Shown piece after piece: positions 15,746 to 23,888 of a DNA stretch of 64,000 nt. Origin of the DNA: Ignavibacteria bacterium (GTDB lineage Bacteria; Bacteroidota; Ignavibacteria; Ignavibacteriales; Ignavibacteriaceae); contig JAUXVN010000013.1 of NCBI GenBank assembly GCA_030684555.1, forward strand, positions 62,001 to 126,000, in the 5' to 3' direction. Numbering within the stretch: the stretch's first letter is position 1; the number at the start of each line of letters is the position of its first letter. The notes beneath the pieces are model-generated. The model did no database searches. It was not told the origin of the DNA and saw only the letters and a list, made by a program, of their open reading frames with translations. Made by a program: the position numbers and the translations under genes.

Positions 15746-16615
15746 TTATAAATTAAAATCAATTAAACCTGTGAAATTTATTTCAGCAGGACCTGTTAAC
15801 GAAACATTACTATATTCATTATTATCAACTAAAAATTCAACTCTCAGAGTTTTACCTGTCACAGTTTCAATTGTAATAGGTGATTCAATGCCAAACAAAC
15901 TATTTGCGACTATTGCAGATGCAACTGAACCGGTGCCGCAGGCAAGAGTTTCATTCTCAACTCCCCTTTCGTAAGTGCGAATATTTATTTTACCCTCTGC
16001 AATACTGATAAAATTAACATTAACTCCATCGGGAGCAAAATCTGAAGAGTAACGGACTTCCTTTCCAATTTTGATTAGGTCCAACTCTTCTAAAGATTTA
16101 TAAAATGATTTTGGATTATTAACATCTCTCAAAATATCCGTCACTAAAATTACAACATGTGGTGAACCCGTATCAACAAATGATGCATTAATTAACTGTC
16201 CGTGTGCTTTAATTTTGAAGTTGAACTTTAGTTTATCTGGACTTCTTAGAAAAAACTTAACATTACCAGAGTTAATTAATTCACCTTTATAAACTAAATT
16301 ATTGCAAAGAAATTTAGTTTCGTTACCGAAATATTTTCCTTTAATGGAAGCAAACTTAATTGCACATCTTGCACCATTTCCACATAGTGAACCGAGAGAA
16401 CCATCAGAATTAAAATATTCCATGACAAAATCATATCCATCATCATTCCTTATGGTGATTATACCATCAGCACCAACACCAAATTGTCGGTTGCAAATTT
16501 TCTTGACAAATTCGGAAGTGACACTCAATCCCTCATTTTTTTCAAGATCAAAGAGAACGAAATCGTTCCCGGCGCCATTCATTTTGGTAAAAGAATATTT
16601 TTCCATGCCATGCAA
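15746..16615 (-). CDS. dapF: Diaminopimelate epimerase
   Basis: A 289-residue enzyme converting LL- to meso-diaminopimelate for lysine and peptidoglycan synthesis. The signature segments are NGAGNDFVLFD near the N-terminus, the first catalytic cysteine in LCGNGARC (about residue 78), the GSPHVV substrate loop and the second catalytic cysteine in ACGTGSVAS (about residue 225). Length is close to the family norm (about 270-280). The start may be three codons inside the listed one (MEKYSFTKMNGAG). It is separated by 21 bp from the small ABM-like gene downstream. Confidence 0.95.
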   Translation of the reverse strand: MHGMEKYSFTKMNGAGNDFVLFDLEKNEGLSVTSEFVKKICNRQFGVGADGIITIRNDDGYDFVMEYFNSDGSLGSLCGNGARCAIKFASIKGKYFGNETKFLCNNLVYKGELINSGNVKFFLRSPDKLKFNFKIKAHGQLINASFVDTGSPHVVILVTDILRDVNNPKSFYKSLEELDLIKIGKEVRYSSDFAPDGVNVNFISIAEGKINIRTYERGVENETLACGTGSVASAIVANSLFGIESPITIETVTGKTLRVEFLVDNNEYSNVSLTGPAEINFTGLIDFNL

Positions 16616-16818
16616 TTTAGTCTAATAAGTAGTCGTTTTCAATAAAATAATTTATGCGTATTTTTCTCTTCGTGTTAATTCGCATCTCTCAGATTGAAAT
16701 GAAAAGTTTAATAAATATCTGCTTTGATATTTGATAGATTTCTTATCTTTATAACGTAAGTTCTGTTCTTTCAGATAATAAAAATTATTCAAAAATATTT
16801 AAGTTAGTGAAGTGACTC

Positions 16819-17462
16819 ATGAAAAAATTTATTCCAAAGAGAATTATAGATTTCATAAACTGGCAAAGAATCAAATACATAAATAATAGTAAAAAGCAGA
16901 GAGAAAACGTTATTCTCGGTTGGAGTAATGGAGTTTATCCGGATTAACTCCTCACATAATAAAACAGGAAGTAATTAAAGAGTTTCAACAAAAATATTCT
17001 ATTGAAACATTTGTTGAGACCGGTACGTTTAGAGGGGAAATGGTTTATGCTCAGCGAAAATATTTTAAAAAGATTATATCAATTGAACTTTCCACCCAGC
17101 TATTTAATATCGCCAGGAAAAGATTTAAATATTATCCAAGTGTTGAAATTATAAATGGTGATAGTGCAGTTTCACTGGGAGAGATTGTTATTAAACTAAA
17201 AACACCTGCAATTTTTTGGTTAGACGGTCACTACTCAGGGTTTGAAACAGCAAAAGGTGACCTTGAAACGCCTATTAAAAAAGAATTGGAGTCAATACTT
17301 AAATCGGACATAGATCATATTATACTAATTGATGATGCAAGATTATTTATTGGGCAAAATGATTATCCCACTTTAGAAGGATTAAAAGAATTTATCCTTT
17401 CACTAAAAAATAGCCTATCTATTACAGTTAAGGATGATATAATTAGAATTCATAAAAGTTAA
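16819..17462 (+). pseudogene. SAM-dependent methyltransferase-like gene broken by a one-base frameshift
   Basis: An ATG at 16819 opens a frame (MKKFIPKRIIDFINWQRIKY...) that ends in a TAA at 16945-16947. The coding sense continues in the frame shifted by one base (PHIIKQEVIKEF, FVETGTFRGEMVYAQ) and runs to 17462. Restoring one G in ccgga at 16939-16943 would read Y-P-G-L-T-P-H-I without a stop. The downstream part has methyltransferase landmarks: VETGTFRGEM (nucleotide-binding loop), ISIELS, INGDS, FWLDGHYSG and LIDDARLFIGQNDYP. I assign it to an uncharacterised class I methyltransferase-like family found near polysaccharide genes. It is either a recent pseudogene or an assembly error. Confidence 0.75.
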
Positions 17463-17530
17463 AATGGTGGTTGGAGCATAGGCAATACATTGGTTTAATT
17501 GCTTATTATAACTGAAAAATAATATCAGAC

Positions 17531-18061
17531 TTAATTACAATACCGATTTTTCTCTAATGAATAAACGGTAAATTCATTCAAATCTTTTTCATATTTAAAA
17601 CCAAACTTTTCCATCAACTTGATTGATTTTATATTTTTAGCGGCAGTTTCTCCAATGATACAATTTAGATTAAGTTCATTAAATCCAAATTCCAGCACTT
17701 TCGGTAAGATTTCTATCATAATTCCTTTTCCTTGAAATTCAGGTAAGAGAGCAAAACCTATATCGGCTTGCACTCTATCACCGGAGAAATTCCAAAGACA
17801 AATTGTACCGACTAATTTCTGATTTTCTTTCTCGGTTATTCCCCAGTAAAACCAATCCAGTTTACTATTTTCATTTAATATTTTATTTATGAACTTTAAT
17901 GCGTCATCAGTAGATTCTGCTTTTTGAAGATCAAGAAATTCCAAGACTCTTTTATCCGAACGAAGAATAAATATCTCATTTACATCATCGGTGGAAAGTT
18001 GTTTAAGGCAATAATGCTCTGTTGTTAACTCTCGAAATTGATAATATTTTGCTTCATTCAT
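17531..18061 (-). CDS. GNAT family N-acetyltransferase (RimJ/RimL type)
   Basis: A 176-residue protein with the GNAT fold. Motif A is visible as ADIGFALLPEFQGKGIM (acetyl-CoA pyrophosphate loop QGKGIM), and the end of the fold as NIKSIKLMEKFGFKYEKDL, a classic RimJ/RimL C-terminal segment. Such enzymes acetylate ribosomal protein N-termini, other proteins or small amines; the substrate is unknown. It is monocistronic and transcribed divergently from etfB. Confidence 0.88.
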   Translation of the reverse strand: MNEAKYYQFRELTTEHYCLKQLSTDDVNEIFILRSDKRVLEFLDLQKAESTDDALKFINKILNENSKLDWFYWGITEKENQKLVGTICLWNFSGDRVQADIGFALLPEFQGKGIMIEILPKVLEFGFNELNLNCIIGETAAKNIKSIKLMEKFGFKYEKDLNEFTVYSLEKNRYCN

Positions 18062-18144
18062 TTGTAATCAAGAATAAATGTTTTGATTATCATAAGAAGT
18101 GTGATTATTTTTCATAAAATAATATAATCAATTACGGAGGAAAA

Positions 18145-18891
18145 ATGAAAATTGCGGTATGCGTCAGTCATGTTCCAGATACAGCAACTAAAATCAAAAT
18201 TGCAAACGATGCGCGAAATATTGATCCTATAGGTGTTTCTTTTATTCTGAATCCTTATGATGAATTCGCAATAGAAGAAGCACTAAAAACCAAAGAGAAA
18301 GTCGGTGGAGAAGTTATTGTATTAAGCGTTGGACCTGATACCAACAAAGAGACCATAAGAAAAGCCCTTGCAATGGGTGTTGATGAAGGTGTTCATCTTA
18401 AATACGATTCCTATCTCGACTCCTTTGGTGTTGCTAAAGCACTCGCAGACGAAATTAAAAATATTGGTGCTGAATTAGTTTTCATGGGTAAACAGTCAGT
18501 CGATTATGATAACGGAATTGTCGGCTCATTAACAGCAGCGATGTTAAATTTTTCTGTAATTACAGTATGTGTTACCTTCGATATTAACGGGAATGAAATT
18601 AGAGCTGAACGAGAAATTGAAGGTGGACGAGAAGTGGTTCAAACAACGCTTCCGGCTGTGATAACAACTCAAAAAGGATTAAATGATCCCCGCTATGCTT
18701 CTCTTAAAGGAATAATGACAGCTAAGAAAAAAGTAATTGCTGAAAAGAGTATTACTGCTGATCCGAATAGAGTCGAATTAGTAACTCTTAAAAGTCCTCA
18801 ACCAAAAAATCCGGGAAGGATAATTGGAACAGACGCATCAGCAGTTCCTGAATTAGTCAGATTATTAAAAGAAGAAGCAAAAGTAATTTAA
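18145..18891 (+). CDS. etfB: Electron transfer flavoprotein, beta subunit
   Basis: A 248-residue protein with the ETF alpha/beta N-terminal domain. Landmarks are CVSHVPDTATKIKI, NPYDEFAIEEAL, the AMP-binding region (VLSVGPD, ALAMGVDEGVHL), MGKQSVDYDNGIVGS and the late ...GRIIGTDASAVPELVRLL segment. A GGAGG Shine-Dalgarno lies 6 bases before the ATG, stronger than most in the window. It forms a heterodimer with the product of the gene 9 bp downstream, accepting electrons from acyl-CoA dehydrogenases and similar flavoproteins. Confidence 0.96.
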   Translation: MKIAVCVSHVPDTATKIKIANDARNIDPIGVSFILNPYDEFAIEEALKTKEKVGGEVIVLSVGPDTNKETIRKALAMGVDEGVHLKYDSYLDSFGVAKALADEIKNIGAELVFMGKQSVDYDNGIVGSLTAAMLNFSVITVCVTFDINGNEIRAEREIEGGREVVQTTLPAVITTQKGLNDPRYASLKGIMTAKKKVIAEKSITADPNRVELVTLKSPQPKNPGRIIGTDASAVPELVRLLKEEAKVI

Positions 18892-18900
18892 GGAGAAAAT

Positions 18901-19869
18901 ATGTCAAATATAATTTTAGTCTATCTTGAACAACGCGAAGGATTTATCAAAAAAGGATCATTCGAAGCGGTGTCAAAAGCAATTGAAATAGCACCATTGT
19001 TAGGAGCAGAAGTCAATGCATTAGTTATCGGTGACTCTATAAACAACAGTGATTCATTAAAAAAATATGGCTTAAATAAAGTTACATTCTATAAAAACAG
19101 CGAACTTCAAAATTATTCATCGTCAGCTTATGCAAAAATAATTGCCGATGCTGTAAAGAGCGTTAATGCAAATTATTTGATTATGTCAAATACAGCTTTG
19201 GGGAAAGACCTTGCCCCGCTTGTTTCAGTAGCTCTGAATGCAGGCTTAGTTGTTGATGCTGTTTCGCTTGAAATTGAGAATGGAGATTTAACAATTACAC
19301 GACCAATTTATGCAGGTAAAGCACTTGAATCAGTTTCGATTACTACAAATATAAAAGTTGTTTCACTACGCCCTAATGTCTTTAAAGCAATAGAAAATGA
19401 AGTCCCTGAAATTGAGATTTCAACTATAGAAGTCACCGATCCTGACCTTTCAAACAGAGTAGTTGAGTTAAAAAAATCAGAGGGTAAACTTGATGTAGCT
19501 GAAGCAGACATAATTGTATCTGGTGGAAGAGGATTAAAAGGACCCGAACATTTTGGTCTTATAGAGAATCTCGCAAAATCCTTGAACGCTGCCGTTGGGG
19601 CTTCACGAGCTGTTGTTGATGCAGGTTGGAGACCTCATAGAGAACAAGTTGGGCAAACCGGAAAAACTGTTACACCAACTCTTTATATTGCATGCGGTAT
19701 TTCAGGAGCTATCCAACATTTAGCAGGAATGTCGTCATCAAAGTATATTGTTGCTATTAATAAAGATAAAGATGCACCCATTTTTTCGGTAGCTGATTAT
19801 GGAATTGCTGGAGATCTCTTTGAGATTCTTCCTGTATTGACCGAAGAAATTAAAAAAGTAAAAGCATAA
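18901..19869 (+). CDS. etfA: Electron transfer flavoprotein, alpha subunit
   Basis: A 322-residue protein. The C-terminal FAD domain has the family signature: SGGRGLKGPEHFGLIE, AVGASRAVVDAGWRPHREQVG-like, GQTGKTVTPTLYIACGISG, and the end motif APIFSVADYGIAGDLFEILP. No N-terminal ferredoxin extension is present, so this is the conventional (non-bifurcating-specific) short form as far as length tells. It follows etfB by 9 bp and precedes a BFN-UVR gene by 12 bp, making a three-gene operon. Confidence 0.96.
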   Translation: MSNIILVYLEQREGFIKKGSFEAVSKAIEIAPLLGAEVNALVIGDSINNSDSLKKYGLNKVTFYKNSELQNYSSSAYAKIIADAVKSVNANYLIMSNTALGKDLAPLVSVALNAGLVVDAVSLEIENGDLTITRPIYAGKALESVSITTNIKVVSLRPNVFKAIENEVPEIEISTIEVTDPDLSNRVVELKKSEGKLDVAEADIIVSGGRGLKGPEHFGLIENLAKSLNAAVGASRAVVDAGWRPHREQVGQTGKTVTPTLYIACGISGAIQHLAGMSSSKYIVAINKDKDAPIFSVADYGIAGDLFEILPVLTEEIKKVKA

Positions 19870-19881
19870 GGAGTTTCTCAA

Positions 19882-20475
19882 TTGCAAAAAGTTGAATGCG
19901 AAATATTAGGGCTTTCGGCAAATCCATCTGCAGGCGGCGTACATGCACTTCTGTTAAAAGAAGTTTTTGGACAGCGGCGTATTCCTATTCTCATCGGAGC
20001 ATTTGAAGCGCAGGCAATTGCAATGGAACTTGAAGGAATGAAGCCGCCTCGTCCCCTCACACATGATCTTATAAAAAACTTGATTGAAAACCTGGGAGCA
20101 ACAATTTTACATGTTGAAATTACAGATTTAATTGATAACACTTATCATGCAAAAATAGTATTAGATATTTCAACTTTAACAAATGAAGTTGATTCTCGCC
20201 CTAGTGATGCTATTGCTGTTGCTCTGCGTGCTCAAGTTCCTATATATGTGGCTGAATCAATTCTTGATCAGGCAGGTTTTACACCTATCAATGAACAAGA
20301 ACCAATTGATGATACTTTGGAGAATGAACCACAGAAAAATCCGGAGCCATTAAAAACTCGTGAAGCTAAATTAGCTGTTCTACAAAATCAGTTAAGAGAA
20401 GCTATTGAAGCTGAAGAATATGAGCGAGCAGCCAAATTGAGAGATGAATTGAATAGACTTCAAGGACATAACTAA
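19882..20475 (+). CDS. Bifunctional nuclease (DUF151) family protein with UVR domain
   Basis: A 197-residue protein. Residues 1-135 form the BFN/DUF151 domain (LGLSANPSAGG, LLKEVFGQRRIPILIG, EAQAIAMELEG, DSRPSDAIAVALRAQVPIYV), related to plant and Thermotoga bifunctional nucleases. The last 40 residues are a UVR helical hairpin (LAVLQNQLREAIEAEEYERAAKLRDELNRL), as in UvrB/UvrC interaction domains. The start is TTG at 19882, eight bases after AGGAG; no nearby ATG is in frame. The BFN-UVR fusion is usual in Bacteroidota/Chlorobiota. The physiological role is not established. Confidence 0.88.
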   Translation: MQKVECEILGLSANPSAGGVHALLLKEVFGQRRIPILIGAFEAQAIAMELEGMKPPRPLTHDLIKNLIENLGATILHVEITDLIDNTYHAKIVLDISTLTNEVDSRPSDAIAVALRAQVPIYVAESILDQAGFTPINEQEPIDDTLENEPQKNPEPLKTREAKLAVLQNQLREAIEAEEYERAAKLRDELNRLQGHN

Positions 20476-20494
20476 AAAAATAATTCATTTTCAC

Positions 20495-20531
20495 AAAAAA
20501 AAAGAGACGAATAAATCCGTCTCTTTTTTTT
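20495..20531. terminator. Bidirectional rho-independent terminator between convergent genes
   Basis: An agagacg stem (20503-20509) pairs with cgtctct (20518-20524), extended by A-run/T-run pairing on the flanks, with an 8-nt loop. It separates the etf operon (plus) from the NSS transporter (minus) and can serve both. Confidence 0.9.
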
Positions 20532-20549
20532 ATCGAAATCAAATAAACC

Positions 20550-22106
20550 TTAAATAATCTGTTCGACTTCTTTCCTCTTCCAAGCAGTTTTTACAAGAAA
20601 GAATAATCCAATACAAATTAAGACCATCAATCCTCTTGCCCCCCAGATGTAGGGGATGTTTTCAGGTTTAGCCTTAGTGAGGAGTAATGTTGGAATAGCA
20701 TCATTCACAAACCACCAACCCATAACGGTAATTAAAACAAGTGGAGTTACATATTTCATTATATAATAGAAGATACGCGGAATTTTTATATCACCACCTG
20801 AATTCATTTCTTCCCAGGCTTTTTCACTATCAAAAACCCACATAAATAAAACAGTTTCTATAAATGCAAAAACAACCAATCCGAATGTACCTGCCCAATA
20901 ATCCATTTCATCAAGGAACCCGTATTTCAAAAAGAAAACTACAAATTGGACTGCAACAAATACAACCACAGCTAATAATGCTACAGCTTTTTTTCTTGAC
21001 ATCCCTAATTCGTCTTCAAGAAATGCAATGACAGGTTGTCCCATTGCGACCGAGGAAGTAATTCCCGCAAAAAATAAAAGTAAAAACCAAATAAACCCGA
21101 AGAATTCACCAAAAGGAATTTGCCTGAATATCAAAGGCATTGAGACAAAACCCAAATCAAATGCTCCCCCCATTGCAATCTGTGTTGTTACCGCAACACC
21201 AAAAAAAGCTACTGCCGCAGGGATAGCGATTGATCCACCTAAAACTACTTCGGCAAATTCATTGGTCGCTGATGTTGTTAATGCTGATAATGCAATGTCA
21301 TCTTTGGGTTTGAGATAACTTGCGTATGCATGTATTGTTCCCATCCCAACAGATAAAGTAAAAAATATTTGTCCGGCTGCTGCCAACCAAACAGAGGGAT
21401 TCGATAGAAGTGAAAAATTTGGATTCCATATAAATGCGAATCCATTTAATACAGAATTATCAGGTTGACTTGGATCCGGTGTACCAAGGGTTAATACTCT
21501 TATTGCTAATATTGTTGCAAAAATAAAAAGTAAGGGCATTGCAATTTTTGCAAGTTTCTCAATCCCTTTTGAAATCCCTTTGTACAATACCCAAAAGTTT
21601 ATTGAAAATGTAATCAGTAAAAAAACGTATGAAGTCAAAATTGAAGAAAAGTCACCTACAGATCTGCCTTGGTAACTATAAAGAAAATCTCTCATTGAGT
21701 CAAAAGTGTTTTCTCCAAAATACATTTTCGTAATTGAAAAAAAACTAAACCCAAGTGTCCATGATTCAATGTAAGTATAATAAATCATTATCACTAAAGA
21801 GATGAATAATCCGAGAGTTCCCAAATATTTAGCCGCTGGATTTTTCCATAATCTTTCAAACATTCCGGGTGCGCTTCCATGTCCAAATTTTCCACCGTGT
21901 CTCCCAATTCCCCATTCAATCCACATAAGTGGAATCCCGAGGATTAGAAAAAAAATAAAATAAGGAATCATAAATGCACCACCACCGTTTTGCGCAGCTT
22001 GAACAGGAAACCGTAGAAAATTTCCAAGACCAACTGCATTTCCAGCAACAGCAAGAATCAGTCCGATACGACTACCCCATTGTTCCCTATCTTTTTTTTC
22101 TGTCAT
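20550..22106 (-). CDS. Sodium-dependent transporter, NSS (SNF/LeuT) family
   Basis: A 518-residue protein with about 12 transmembrane helices. TM1 carries the Na+/substrate-site signature NAVGLGNFLRFPVQAAQNGGGAF, followed by GIPLMWIEWGIGRHGG. A broken TM6 is seen around GQIFFTLSVGMGTIHAYASY, and TM8 around ITSSVAMGQPVIAFLEDELGM. NSS members import amino acids or related solutes with Na+. The substrate cannot be told from sequence by eye. It is transcribed with, or just after, the dicarboxylate/amino-acid symporter 53 bp upstream. Confidence 0.93.
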   Translation of the reverse strand: MTEKKDREQWGSRIGLILAVAGNAVGLGNFLRFPVQAAQNGGGAFMIPYFIFFLILGIPLMWIEWGIGRHGGKFGHGSAPGMFERLWKNPAAKYLGTLGLFISLVIMIYYTYIESWTLGFSFFSITKMYFGENTFDSMRDFLYSYQGRSVGDFSSILTSYVFLLITFSINFWVLYKGISKGIEKLAKIAMPLLFIFATILAIRVLTLGTPDPSQPDNSVLNGFAFIWNPNFSLLSNPSVWLAAAGQIFFTLSVGMGTIHAYASYLKPKDDIALSALTTSATNEFAEVVLGGSIAIPAAVAFFGVAVTTQIAMGGAFDLGFVSMPLIFRQIPFGEFFGFIWFLLLFFAGITSSVAMGQPVIAFLEDELGMSRKKAVALLAVVVFVAVQFVVFFLKYGFLDEMDYWAGTFGLVVFAFIETVLFMWVFDSEKAWEEMNSGGDIKIPRIFYYIMKYVTPLVLITVMGWWFVNDAIPTLLLTKAKPENIPYIWGARGLMVLICIGLFFLVKTAWKRKEVEQII

Positions 22107-22159
22107 ACAAATCTCCAGTTAATAGAAGTTATTATTACTCAAAACTAATATAAGTTGAT

Positions 22160-23695
22160 TTAAATCGAAGAAGCTTTTATCTCTAATTTCTCTTTTTCGG
22201 AAGTTGCAATAACCGCTGCCGCAACTGTATCACCCGTAACATTAACTACAGTTCTGCACATGTCCAAAATTCTATCAACTCCTAAAATAAGTGCGATTCC
22301 TTCTTGTGGAATTCCGACTGAGCGAAGTATTATTATTAACATGATTATTCCAACTCCCGGGACAGGAGCAGTTCCAATTGAAGCCAACACGGCAGTAAAA
22401 ACAATTGTAAGTTGCTGCATTAAATTTAATTCAAACCCAAAAACTTGAGCGATAAAAACAGCCGCAACACCTTGATATAACGCTGTTCCGTCCATGTTGA
22501 TTGTTGCACCAAGCGGAAGTACAAAACTTGAAACTGATTTAGAAATTCCAAGATTTTCCTGACAAACCTCCATTGTAACCGGTAAAGTTGCTGCACTTGA
22601 ACTTGTGCTGAAACCAATTGTTTGAGCTCTTCTAATTCCTTTAAAAAATTTCAAAGGACTAACTTTCACAAAGAATTTAATTATAATACCGTAAACCCCA
22701 ACTGTATGTAATATTAGTCCTGCAACAACAGCAAATGAATACCAGATCAATGTTCCGAGAATTTCAAAACCGAACTCACCAATAGTAGCGGCAATTAATG
22801 CAAAAACTCCAATCGGAGCGATTATCATTACATAATCAACAAGTTTTATCATTACCTCGCTCAATCCCTCGAAAAAATTTATTACGGGTTCAGCTTTTTG
22901 TCGATTAATTACAGTGAGGACTATTCCGACAGCAACTGCGAAAAAGACAATCTGAAGCATGTTACTATTTGCCATTGCATCAAACGGATTTTTCGGAATA
23001 ATATTTACTATTTCTTTGGTAATATCAAAGTCAAATTGAGTGTCAACTTTATCCTGCATATCTTCTTGATAAACAGACATTAAACGGTCTTTTGTATCTA
23101 CTGGCATTCTATTCCCAGGTTGAACAATATTTGCAAGCAATAAACCGATAGCTATGGCAAATGCGGTAGTCGAGATGTAAAAGAGTATTGTTTTACCCCC
23201 AATTCTTGCAAATTTTTTAATATCTCCGAGACTTGCTGCTCCCACAATGAGTGATGCAAGAACTAACGGAATTGCAATCATATTTAGCAAGCGGATAAAA
23301 ATGTCACCTATCCACTTAATGCTTGTGGCAATTGTTTTTTCTTTTGAAATTTTAGTGACAAATGATATTTGCTTCTCAGGATAAGAAATATCATCAATCA
23401 TTCCATTAATAGATACAATTTTTAGTTTGCTTTTCTCTTTTAATATCTTTTTGGATTGAGCAATAATTTCAAGTTGACTGTTTTTTGAATAAGAAAAAGA
23501 ATCGATTGAAGTTTCAGATTCTGAAATTAAGATTATTGATTCCCAATTTTTAAATTCTAAAGATTGCGTGGTGTTATCAACTTTTGAATTAATTATTAAC
23601 AGATTTGGGTTTACATGGAAAAAAGAACCAAATAGAGTTCCTGCAATAAGTGCTATCAATATTTGGTTGTGAAGTTTCGGTAGTTTTATTTTCAT
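22160..23695 (-). CDS. Dicarboxylate/amino acid:cation symporter (DAACS/GltP family) with an inserted periplasmic domain
   Basis: An about 511-residue transporter; the ATG at 23695 is preferred to the preceding in-frame TTG. The conserved transport core is clear: serine-rich HP1 (FSTSSSAATLPVTMEVC), NMDGTALYQGVAAVFIAQ, the GTAPVPGVGIIML-like HP2 region and a DRILDMCRTVVNVTGD motif. Family members are normally about 400-440 residues. Here roughly 85-90 extra residues (about 30-115) lie between the first helix and WIGDIFIRLLNMIAIPLV, forming beta-strand-like segments with many Ser/Lys. Such inserts occur in some Bacteroidota homologues. The likely substrate is glutamate, aspartate or C4-dicarboxylate with Na+ or H+. 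Confidence 0.92.
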   Translation of the reverse strand: MKIKLPKLHNQILIALIAGTLFGSFFHVNPNLLIINSKVDNTTQSLEFKNWESIILISESETSIDSFSYSKNSQLEIIAQSKKILKEKSKLKIVSINGMIDDISYPEKQISFVTKISKEKTIATSIKWIGDIFIRLLNMIAIPLVLASLIVGAASLGDIKKFARIGGKTILFYISTTAFAIAIGLLLANIVQPGNRMPVDTKDRLMSVYQEDMQDKVDTQFDFDITKEIVNIIPKNPFDAMANSNMLQIVFFAVAVGIVLTVINRQKAEPVINFFEGLSEVMIKLVDYVMIIAPIGVFALIAATIGEFGFEILGTLIWYSFAVVAGLILHTVGVYGIIIKFFVKVSPLKFFKGIRRAQTIGFSTSSSAATLPVTMEVCQENLGISKSVSSFVLPLGATINMDGTALYQGVAAVFIAQVFGFELNLMQQLTIVFTAVLASIGTAPVPGVGIIMLIIILRSVGIPQEGIALILGVDRILDMCRTVVNVTGDTVAAAVIATSEKEKLEIKASSI

Positions 23696-23888
23696 CAATT
23701 TATTCGGTTAATGATAATTGAAGTCTCTTGCAAAAATTAATAAATCAAGTTTACTTAAACAAACATAAAACGGAGAAAGAAACTGAATTATCATAACAAT
23801 TATTCATATCTTCCTCAATTCACTACTATCTTTGATATTAAACCTCATATCTTTAATTTGCACACAATTAATCCACAAAAGAATATTT

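Noticed and set aside
16616-16818. Possible gene or element between dapF and the broken methyltransferase
   Set aside because: The AT-rich 203 bp show no open frame with a start signal and no hairpin.
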